From: Leptolyngbya subtilissima AS-A7
GTDB lineage: Bacteria > Cyanobacteriota > Cyanobacteriia > Phormidesmidales > Phormidesmidaceae
Length of the DNA: 64,000 bases
Assembly: GCF_039962255.1 (NCBI RefSeq)
Contig: NZ_JAMPKY010000001.1
Coordinates: forward strand, 972,921 to 1,036,920
Reading direction: 5' to 3'
In this document: piece after piece, positions 52,243-58,888 of the stretch
Layout: the number at the start of each line of letters is the position of its first letter
Position numbering within the stretch: position 1 is the first letter of the stretch
The notes under the pieces: generated by a model
The model's input: only the letters and a program-made list of their open reading frames with translations
The model's database searches: none
What the model was told of the DNA's origin: nothing
Made by a program: the position numbers and the translations under genes

Positions 52243-53295
52243 CTACAGCTGACCCAGGTGAATCATTGACAGGCTAACTGCCGCCAGCAACAGCCACGAA
52301 AGCCCGGCCAGATAGAGCGGCTTGAGGCCCAGCTGCGACAGGCTAGCTAAGTTTGTCTCTAGCCCCATAGCCGCCAGCGACAGGCAAAGCAAAAGCTGAT
52401 TACCACTGATCACCGCTTCCTTAATAGGCTGAGCCACCAGACCCAGGCTGTTGACCATCACCAAAAGGCAAAAAAACAGCACAAACCAGGGCATTGGCAG
52501 CGGGCGGGCGGGTTGCCCCAGCTGCCGAGGGCGACGGGTTTGCTAGCCCAGACCAACCATAATCGGCACTACCAGCAGCACCCGCGAGAGCTTGGTGACG
52601 GTGGCCACCTCGCCACTGAGGTCACCATTTTGAAAGGCGGTGGCAATCACCTGGGCGACCTCATGCACCGACGCCACACACCAAAGACCAAAGGCTTGAG
52701 GGCTGAGCTGCATGAGACTTCCCACTAGGGGATAGGTGAGCATGGCCAGGGTGCCAAAGCCGGTAATGGTGGCGATCGCATAGGTGACATCCTCTTCTGT
52801 GCCCTCGATTACCGGGTTGGTGGCCACCATCGCCGACGCCCCGCAGATCGAGGTACCCGCCGCAATCAGCTGAGCCAGACGCGGGTTTACCCCCAGCCAC
52901 CGACCCGGCCAGCAGGTCAGATAAAAGGTGCTGATCGTGCTGACCGTCACCATGCCCAACCCCCAGGGGCCAACCGCCAGCACCTCCACCAGGCTCAGCC
53001 GCAAGCCGAGCAAAATTACTGCCAGCCGCAGCACCCGCTTCATCGCAAACTGAATGCCGGGGCGATAGGCGACGGGCACCACGCCCCACTGCCGTCAGCC
53101 AATGCCCAGTAGAACGGCAATCAGCAGCGGGTTGAGGGTATGCAGGTCGCTCAGCCGATCTAACCCTAAGGCGATCGCCGCCATCAGCATCGTTAGCAGC
53201 AGCCCCGGCAAAACTGAGCTGCCCTGGGTTCTCCAGTCACTCGTCACCAGACCCAGGGTAGAGACCCCTGGGCCAGCCTTAGAAGATAGTTTCAT
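52243..53295 (-). pseudogene. YeiH/UPF0324-type putative sulfate exporter with two in-frame stops
   Basis: A single frame of 351 codons on the minus strand encodes a complete UPF0324-like membrane protein: LLIAVLLGIG, then GIQFAMKRVLRLAVILLGLRLS, GTSICGASAMVATNPVI, SVHEVAQVIATAF and NSLGLVAQPIKEAV. It is interrupted by TGA at 53095-53097 and TAG at 52543-52545, with no frameshift. Both stops are one base from TGG. The family has about ten helices and has been linked to sulfate or sulfonate export. The neighbour TauE/SafE gene and the AprA-like genes support a sulfur role. Either it is a recent pseudogene, or readthrough or sequencing errors are involved. Confidence 0.8.
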
Positions 53296-53322
53296 GGTTT
53301 AAAGACTGTTTATAGGGTGAGA

Positions 53323-54045
53323 TCAGGCCACCAAAGCCAGCACCGCCACCGTCAATAACAGACCCATCACAAAGCGGCGAAAGAGTGCTTCGTCAACCCG
53401 CTTAAAGCACAGTTGCCCCAGCAGCTGCCCCAGAAAAAACGCCGGTAAAAAGCGGATAAACAAGCCACCTACCGCTATGGAGATCAGGCCGCTAGCCCAG
53501 TAGGACCCCAGGGCAATTAGCTGAATGAGAGCAAAAAATACAATAAAGTTGGCCCGGTTGGCGGCAGCTAGATTACTGCTAGACATCTGGTAGAGCACGA
53601 TGGGAGGGCCGCCGATGCCCGCGAGGCCCGTCAAAAAGCCGCTCAGAGCTCCAACCCCAGAGGTCATAGCCAAGGGCGAATGGGTATAGCGGCTTTTGCC
53701 GCTCAACAGCAGCAGCACAAACCCCAAAATCAGCCCGCCGATGATGCGCCGCAGCAGGGTTGGCTCTAGCAGGGCCAGAAAGTGTGCCCCTACCGGCACC
53801 ATCACCGTGGCGCTGAGCACCAAAGGCAAGACTTGCGGCCACTTAGTCTTTTGCAAGGCACCGGGTACCAACCCAGCCCCAGCCGTCATTTCAATCAGGA
53901 GAACGGTCACCACCACCAGCTGTGGGTGAAATAGCAAGCTCAGAGCCGGAGCGAGAATCAACCCCGAGCCAAAGCCAGAGAAGCCTCGGGTAAAGCCTGC
54001 AATCGCCACCCCCCCCAGACTGAGGAGCCACGTGCTCATGTCCAT
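53323..54045 (-). CDS. TauE/SafE family sulfite/sulfonate exporter-like permease
   Basis: From the ATG at 54045 the protein has 240 residues and about eight hydrophobic helices in the two-fold TauE/SafE arrangement. Each half starts with a glycine-rich motif: GFTRGFSGFGSGLILAPAL in the first and LSGFLTGLAGIGGPPIVLY in the second. Members export sulfite, sulfoacetate or other organosulfonates. The start is fixed by AGGAGG eight bases upstream. It precedes the broken YeiH-type gene by 27 bases and follows the Mrp gene across a G-rich repeat. The context (AprA-like flavoprotein, ferredoxin, LysR-SsuA fusion) points to sulfur. The substrate is inferred. Confidence 0.88.
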   Translation of the reverse strand: MDMSTWLLSLGGVAIAGFTRGFSGFGSGLILAPALSLLFHPQLVVVTVLLIEMTAGAGLVPGALQKTKWPQVLPLVLSATVMVPVGAHFLALLEPTLLRRIIGGLILGFVLLLLSGKSRYTHSPLAMTSGVGALSGFLTGLAGIGGPPIVLYQMSSSNLAAANRANFIVFFALIQLIALGSYWASGLISIAVGGLFIRFLPAFFLGQLLGQLCFKRVDEALFRRFVMGLLLTVAVLALVA

Positions 54046-54077
54046 AGGGGTGCCTCCTGCTGGTGCGAACATTACGG

Positions 54078-54176
54078 AAGAGTGGGAGGGTGGGAGAGTA
54101 GATGAGTGGGAGGGTGTTTGATTTACCCATCCACCCGCCTACCCGCCTACCCACCTACCCGCCCTTCTCAACACAC
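54078..54176. repeat. G-rich inverted repeat, GGGAGGGTGGGAG-type
   Basis: GGGAGGGTGGGAGAGTAGAT and AGTGGGAGGGTG on the left face ACCCATCCACCCGCCTACC and repeated CCCACCTACCCGCC on the right. A long imperfect hairpin can form, and the G-rich strand has several G-runs that could form a quadruplex. The two other large copies are at 56255-56352 and 56594-56755 in the same operon. Confidence 0.7.
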
Positions 54177-54185
54177 CGCCGTCAA

Positions 54186-55265
54186 CTACTCCACCGCCGC
54201 CACTCCAAAGGTCGCATTCAACCCCAGGGCAATCTGGCCAAAGATCTGACTCAGGGGGGCATCGGGCAGCTTCATTGGCAGGGGCACACCCGTGTCGCCC
54301 TGTTCGCAGATGCGGGGGTCGATGGGCACCTGGCCCCACAGCGGCACCGATAGCTCAGTGGCGATCTGGGCACCGCCGCCGCTGCCAAAGATCGGTGTGG
54401 GTTTGCCGCAGTGGCCGCAGAGCAGGTAGCTCATATTTTCGACTAGGCCCAGCACCGGCACCCCCACTTGGCGAAACATGTGGACGCTGCGGCGCACATC
54501 GGAAACGGCTACCTGCTGGGGCGTCGTCACCATCACCACGCCGCAGATCGGACTTTCTTGGACGATGGTAATCTGGGCGTCGCCCGTGCCGGGGGGCAGG
54601 TCGATCAGCAAATAGTCCAATTCACCCCAGTCCACCTCGTGGAGAAACTGGGTGAGAATTTTGTGCATTACCGGGCCGCGCCAGGCCAGTGGATGATCGC
54701 CCTGAGCCAGCAGCCCGACGGACATGAGCTTGATGCCGTGGGCCTCTAGGGGCACAAACCGCTGGCCACTTGGAGTATCGATCACGCGGACTTCTGAATG
54801 ACCCAGGCCCAGCATTTGGGGCACGTTGGGGCCGTAGATGTCGGCATCGAGTAGCCCCACCTTGGCCCCGGTTTTGGCTAGAGCCGCCGCCAGGTTCACA
54901 GCCGTGGTCGATTTACCCACGCCGCCCTTGCCGCTTGACACCGCCAGGGTGGTGCGTACCCCGGGGAGGGTGCAGAGCTGGGCGTAGGCTTTTTTGCACC
55001 AGGGCAGTTGCTCCAGAGTGGTTTGCACTTGCTCCTGTAGGTCGAGCTGGTGGCGGCCCACGTAGAGCCTCAGGTAGACATAGTCATCGACAACTTGCAG
55101 ATTGCGCACCATGCCCAAGCTGACCAGGTCGTTGCCCAGGGTGGGCTCGCGCAGGGTTTTGAGCTGGGCGATTACCTCGGCTTTACGGGCGATCGCCTCG
55201 GCACTGGGCGCCACTTCAGCAGGAGCTTCAGCAGCGCGGTGAAAGGGAGAGGAATGGCTAGACAT
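54186..55265 (-). CDS. mrp: Mrp/NBP35-type P-loop ATPase (iron-sulfur carrier family)
   Basis: From the ATG at 55265 the protein has 359 residues. The N-terminal 90 residues are a MIP18-like domain (IAQLKTLREPTLGNDLVSLGMVR). The ATPase follows with the deviant Walker A VSSGKGGVGKSTTAVNLAAAL, GLLDADIYGPNVPQ, LLIDLPPGTGDAQ and the CXXC pair in LLCGHCGKPT, which bridges an iron-sulfur cluster in Mrp dimers. The family loads Fe-S clusters onto apoproteins. Here it could serve the neighbouring two-cluster ferredoxin and the flavoprotein. The start overlaps the end of the HEAT-repeat gene by eight bases. Most cyanobacteria have another, unlinked mrp copy, so this may be a dedicated one. Confidence 0.9.
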   Translation of the reverse strand: MSSHSSPFHRAAEAPAEVAPSAEAIARKAEVIAQLKTLREPTLGNDLVSLGMVRNLQVVDDYVYLRLYVGRHQLDLQEQVQTTLEQLPWCKKAYAQLCTLPGVRTTLAVSSGKGGVGKSTTAVNLAAALAKTGAKVGLLDADIYGPNVPQMLGLGHSEVRVIDTPSGQRFVPLEAHGIKLMSVGLLAQGDHPLAWRGPVMHKILTQFLHEVDWGELDYLLIDLPPGTGDAQITIVQESPICGVVMVTTPQQVAVSDVRRSVHMFRQVGVPVLGLVENMSYLLCGHCGKPTPIFGSGGGAQIATELSVPLWGQVPIDPRICEQGDTGVPLPMKLPDAPLSQIFGQIALGLNATFGVAAVE

Positions 55266-56235
55266 TGGAGGTTTCTGGCTGGGACTTCTGGATGGCGTCA
55301 ATGGCCCGCTGGGAGAAAATCCGCACGTCCATGTCGGGGTCGTTGAGGGTCTGTTGCAGGGCGGGCAGGGCGTTGGTGTCGGCCAGTTTGCCCAAGGCGG
55401 TGGCCGCATCGCGCCGCACGTCGGAGTATTCGTCGGCTAGGGACTTGATCAGCACCGGCAGAGCTTGAATGTCTGGGGTTTTCTGCAAGGCGCGGGCGGT
55501 GAACTTGCGCACCTGCCACTCGGGGTCATCCATCGCCTTGACTAGGGATGCGATCGCCGCCGGGTCAGCCAAAATATCGAGGGACTGGGCCGCATTGCGC
55601 CGCACCTGCCAGTCTAAGTCACTGGTCAGCAGTTCACACAGCAGCGGCACCACCGCCGCATCACTGAGGTGGCCTAGGGTGAGCGTTGTCGCCCGCCGCA
55701 CCGCCTCGTTGGGATCTTTCGCCAGGGCCAAAGCCGGTTCACAGCGCACTACCTGGTTCAAGTAGCGCAGGGTGATCACCGCCGCCTCCCGCAGCTCGGG
55801 GTTCTCCGACTCAAAGAAAGGCATAACGTACGGCAGCGCCTGGGCGTCGTGAATTTTGCGCAGCAGCACCAGCACGTTGAGCTGGGCGTGGACATTGCCC
55901 ACCTGCAACACATCCAGCAGCTTCATCAAGTCGTTAGTAGAGACCAGCTCTTTGAGGGCCGACAGCGCCTCACTGCGCACATTCTCGTGGGGCGAGCTGA
56001 GGCACTCGATCAGCGGGTCGATGGCGATCGGGTTAGCAAATTCCCATAGAGCGGTAATGGCGATCTCTTGCACCATAGGGTTTTCGTCGTGGAGCGCCCC
56101 GAGCAGGGGCTCGATCGCATCCTCATCGCCCAGGTGTTGCAAGGTTTTGGCCGCGACTAGGCGCTCGTTGAGATCGGGCGATCGCAGCAGCTCAACCCAC
56201 TGAGCAACTTCAGGGTCCATATCGGTGGTGTACAT
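55258..56235 (-). CDS. HEAT-repeat (PBS lyase-like) protein
   Basis: From the ATG at 56235 the product is 325 residues, almost wholly HEAT repeats of about 31 residues. Typical units are LVAAKTLQHLGDEDAIEPLLGAL, NVRSEALSALKELVSTNDLMKLL and DVRRDAATALGKLADTNALPAL, about ten in all. The family includes phycobilin lyase chaperones and many scaffold proteins. No lyase-specific residue was recognised, and the context argues for a partner of the AprA-like complex, not phycobilisome assembly. The upstream part of the open frame is only translated repeat DNA (56255-56352), so I exclude it. The end overlaps the Mrp gene. Confidence 0.87.
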   Translation of the reverse strand: MYTTDMDPEVAQWVELLRSPDLNERLVAAKTLQHLGDEDAIEPLLGALHDENPMVQEIAITALWEFANPIAIDPLIECLSSPHENVRSEALSALKELVSTNDLMKLLDVLQVGNVHAQLNVLVLLRKIHDAQALPYVMPFFESENPELREAAVITLRYLNQVVRCEPALALAKDPNEAVRRATTLTLGHLSDAAVVPLLCELLTSDLDWQVRRNAAQSLDILADPAAIASLVKAMDDPEWQVRKFTARALQKTPDIQALPVLIKSLADEYSDVRRDAATALGKLADTNALPALQQTLNDPDMDVRIFSQRAIDAIQKSQPETSNV

Positions 56236-56254
56236 GGGGAAGGGTTCCAGAATG

Positions 56255-56352
56255 ACGGCAGGGGGGTAGGGAGTGGGAGGGTGGATGGGTGGGAGGGTAG
56301 AAGGGTGGATGAGTATTTGCTTTACTCGCCTACTCATCTACCCGCCTACCTG
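56255..56352. repeat. G-rich inverted repeat, GGGTGGATGGGTGGG-type
   Basis: GGGAGGGTGGATGGGTGGGA and GGTAGAAGGGTGGATGAGTA on the left face TACTCGCCTACTCATCTACC and CGCCTACCTGCCTACC on the right, forming a long imperfect hairpin with a short loop around ATTTGCTT. It separates the ferredoxin and HEAT-repeat genes. Confidence 0.75.
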
Positions 56353-56353
56353 C

Positions 56354-56581
56354 CTACCTCAACAGGAAAGGAATCTGAACCGTAATCGCCCCCGTGGGGC
56401 ATTCCTTCTCACAGGGCAGGCAGAACCAGCACTCGTCATACTTCATGTAGGCTTTGCCGGTTTCGGGGTTCTTCACCAGCACGTCTAGGGGGCAGACTTC
56501 GATGCAGGCGTTGCATTTTTCGAGGCATTTCGATTCATCGACAATTACGGGTACGTCGACGCGTTGAGTAGTTAGGGCCAT
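56354..56581 (-). CDS. Two-cluster 4Fe-4S ferredoxin (AprB-like)
   Basis: The 75-residue protein has two four-cysteine sets: Cys19, 23, 26, 30 (KCLEKCNACIEVCPLDVL) and Cys51, 54, 57, 61 (CWFCLPCEKECPTGAI), each followed by Pro. The insert between them (KNPETGKAYMKYDE) and the spacing recall the small subunit of adenylylsulfate reductase. It should pass electrons to or from the flavoprotein encoded upstream. The first set has three residues between its first two cysteines where two are usual. It is cytoplasmic, within the same minus-strand run, and flanked by G-rich repeats on both sides. Confidence 0.9.
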   Translation of the reverse strand: MALTTQRVDVPVIVDESKCLEKCNACIEVCPLDVLVKNPETGKAYMKYDECWFCLPCEKECPTGAITVQIPFLLR

Positions 56582-56593
56582 GGTTTTTCTTCA

Positions 56594-56755
56594 GTAGGAG
56601 GGTGGATGGGTAGGAGGGTGGAGGGGGAGGGGGAGGGTGGATGAGTAAGGGCAGACCGATATGTGTGACCAGAGAGCTTTGGATTGGGAGCGATGAATGA
56701 CACCGTTCCTTCAAACGCCCATCCACTCATCTACCCATCCACCCATCTACCCCTC
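56594..56755. repeat. G-rich inverted repeat around 160 bases
   Basis: GGAGGGTGGATGGGTAGGAG and GGTGGATGAGTAAGGGC on the left (56597-56653) face GCCCATCCACTCATCTACC and CATCCACCCATCTACCCCTC on the right (56719-56755). About 65 bases of unrelated sequence lie between them. It separates the flavoprotein and ferredoxin genes and may affect their relative expression. Confidence 0.7.
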
Positions 56756-58457
56756 ATCGGACGGCAACGTCGTAGACTTCTTCAACTAGGTCGACATCGA
56801 CGATATAGGGCTCTACCGGACGCTTAAACAACTCCATATGGCCGGTTTCGCCTTTCTTCAGATTGACGTGGCAGAACCATTCCTCGTTGTTCTTCTCGGG
56901 ATAGTCGAGGCGGTAGTGGTAGAGGCCCCAGCGGGTCTCTTTGCGGAATAGGGACGCGCGGGCGGCCATTTCGGCGCAGTCGCGGATGAAGTGCACCTCC
57001 ATGCAGCGCATCAGCTCGTGGGGGTCGCGGGCACCCATCAGGCCGAGGGTTTCTTCGTAGGCGACGAATTTTTGCAGGCCGATGTCCATGTTGTTAGGCG
57101 ACTTGGGCGGTTGCAGGTAGTCGTTGACCAGGCGGCGCAGTTTGTACTCAACCTGGGTGTGGGGCACGCCGTCGGGCTGTTGCAGGGGCGCGTAGATGCG
57201 GGCCTGCTCAGCGGCGAGAAAGTCGGCGTCGGGTTCAACATGCTCCAGGTTGCGCACGTAGTCCATGGCGTTTTCGCCCGCGATCCGGCCGTAGACAAAG
57301 GCTCCAATCATGTAGTTGTGGGGCACGCTGGCCATGTCGCCTGCCGCGTAGAGGCCAGGGACTGTAGTTTCGGCCCGCTCGTTCACCCAGACGCCCGAGG
57401 CGCTGTGGCCGCTGCACAGGCCAATTTCAGAGATATTCATCTCGACGCCGTGGGTGCGGTAACTCTCGCCTCGACCTTCGTGGAAGCGGCCTCGGCTGGG
57501 CCGTTCGTTATCCCACAGAATGGTTTCAATTTCGTTGATGGTATCGTCGTCGAGGTGGTACATCTTCAGGTGTACCGGGCCTTTGCCGGAGTGCAGCTCT
57601 TTGTAGACCTCCAGCATCATCTGGCCGCTCCAGTAGTCGCAGTTGATAAAGCGATGGCCCTCGGCGTTGGCGGTGTAAGCTCCGAAGGGGCTGGCCACGT
57701 AGGCGCAGGCGGGGCCGTTGTAGTCTTTGATCAGCGGGTTGATCTGGAAGCACTCGATGTTGGTCAGCTCGGCCCCGGCGTGGTAGGCCATGGAGTAGCC
57801 ATCGCCCGCGTTGGTGGGGTTTTCGTAGGTGCCGTAGAGGTAGCCTGAGGCGGGCAGACCCAGGCGACCGCAGGCTCCGGTGCAGAGCACGACGGCCTTG
57901 GCCTGAATCACCACTATGTTGCCGTTGCGCACGTCGAGGCCCACGGCCCCGGTGACGCGACCGTTTTGCACCATGACGCGGGTGGCCATCACCCGGTTGG
58001 TGACGTTGACCTTGTGGCGCTTGACCTGGCGGGCGAGAATTTTCTTCAGGTCTTTGCCCTCGGGCATGGGCAACACGTATTTGCCGACCCGGTGCACCTG
58101 CTTGAGGTCATAGTTGCCCTCGGGGTCTCTTTGAAACTTGACGCCCCAGCTCTCCAGTTCTTGAATCACCTCAAAGCCCAGCCGCCCGGTTTCGTAGACG
58201 GCTTTTTGGTTGACGATGCCGTCGTTGGCGATGGTGATTTCGCGCACGTACTGCTCGGGAGTAGAGTTGCCGGGAATGACAGCGGTGTTAACTCCGTCCA
58301 TGCCCATGGCGATCGCCCCACTGCGGCGAATGTTAGCTTTCTCTAAAATCAGCACGTCGCTCTCGGGGCTGGCCTGCTTTGCCTTAATGCCTGCCATCGT
58401 GCCAGCGGTGCCACCGCCGACGACTAGAAAATCAGTTTTAAGATACTGAATGTTCAC
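56754..58457 (-). CDS. AprA-like FAD-dependent fumarate reductase/succinate dehydrogenase-type flavoprotein
   Basis: The 567-residue protein has the FAD dinucleotide motif DFLVVGGGTAGTMAGIKA (residues 8-25), the AGDGYSMAYHAGAELTNIE block of the SdhA/FrdA/AprA fold, and a C-terminal FAD contact VPGLYAAGDMASVPHNYMIGAF. The C-terminal helical domain has MRCMEVHFIRDCAEMAARASLFRKETRWGLYHYR, seen in AprA-like proteins. True AprA reduces adenylylsulfate to sulfite, or the reverse. Cyanobacteria normally use the CysH enzyme, so this is probably a paralogue with another sulfur or organic acid substrate. It pairs with the ferredoxin next to it. The divergent LysR fusion is its probable regulator. Confidence 0.88.
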   Translation of the reverse strand: MNIQYLKTDFLVVGGGTAGTMAGIKAKQASPESDVLILEKANIRRSGAIAMGMDGVNTAVIPGNSTPEQYVREITIANDGIVNQKAVYETGRLGFEVIQELESWGVKFQRDPEGNYDLKQVHRVGKYVLPMPEGKDLKKILARQVKRHKVNVTNRVMATRVMVQNGRVTGAVGLDVRNGNIVVIQAKAVVLCTGACGRLGLPASGYLYGTYENPTNAGDGYSMAYHAGAELTNIECFQINPLIKDYNGPACAYVASPFGAYTANAEGHRFINCDYWSGQMMLEVYKELHSGKGPVHLKMYHLDDDTINEIETILWDNERPSRGRFHEGRGESYRTHGVEMNISEIGLCSGHSASGVWVNERAETTVPGLYAAGDMASVPHNYMIGAFVYGRIAGENAMDYVRNLEHVEPDADFLAAEQARIYAPLQQPDGVPHTQVEYKLRRLVNDYLQPPKSPNNMDIGLQKFVAYEETLGLMGARDPHELMRCMEVHFIRDCAEMAARASLFRKETRWGLYHYRLDYPEKNNEEWFCHVNLKKGETGHMELFKRPVEPYIVDVDLVEEVYDVAVR

Positions 58458-58888
58458 TTAACCACGTCCTTGGTTTAAACGGCAGTGAAATTGAAATAAA
58501 CCAAATCAAGTACAGAAGTGGAGTTTTGCCGATGGAGAAACTACAGATCCCAAGCTGAACTTGATGTATCACGGTTAGCTAATGCTTAAATAAAGGCAAC
58601 TAACCCTTGGCTTATGGGCCTTTGATACGTAGCTTAAAGGAGACCACTAAAGCGAATCAACGGGATTTGTAACCGTGACTACGATTTACCCATCACAGCT
58701 TTCTATACACTCATCAAAAAAATCAATGAGACTCAACTGGCTATTCTAATAGCTGCACAAAATGGATCTTAATCAACGGATCTTGGCAGGTTATTCATAT
58801 CTGCCAAGGTAAGGCAAAAGTATTATTAGGTAGAGTATTTTAGTAAATTCTTATACTAGTTTAAAAATGTTTAGGCAGGCCAGTTGAA
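58458..58888. other. Divergent promoter region of the sulfur cluster and its regulator
   Basis: These 431 bases are AT-rich and without coding frames. They should contain the promoters of the AprA-like operon and of the LysR fusion. A strong inverted repeat lies at 58782-58808. The direct repeat GGATCTT occurs at 58764 and 58778. TATACT near 58853 could be the -10 box of the plus-strand gene. Confidence 0.55.
58782..58808. promoter_or_regulatory. Candidate LysR-type operator, CTTGGCAG-N11-CTGCCAAG
   Basis: The 8-bp arms are perfect and separated by 11 AT-rich bases. The site lies 81 bases upstream of the LysR fusion start and within the divergent region, as expected for the autoregulatory recognition site of a LysR protein. 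Spacing and symmetry are as usual for this family. Binding is inference. Confidence 0.55.

Noticed and set aside
55258..56235. Phycobilisome linker or lyase (PBS lyase HEAT)
   Set aside because: HEAT repeats alone do not show lyase function, and no phycobiliprotein gene is nearby; the context is Fe-S and sulfur metabolism.
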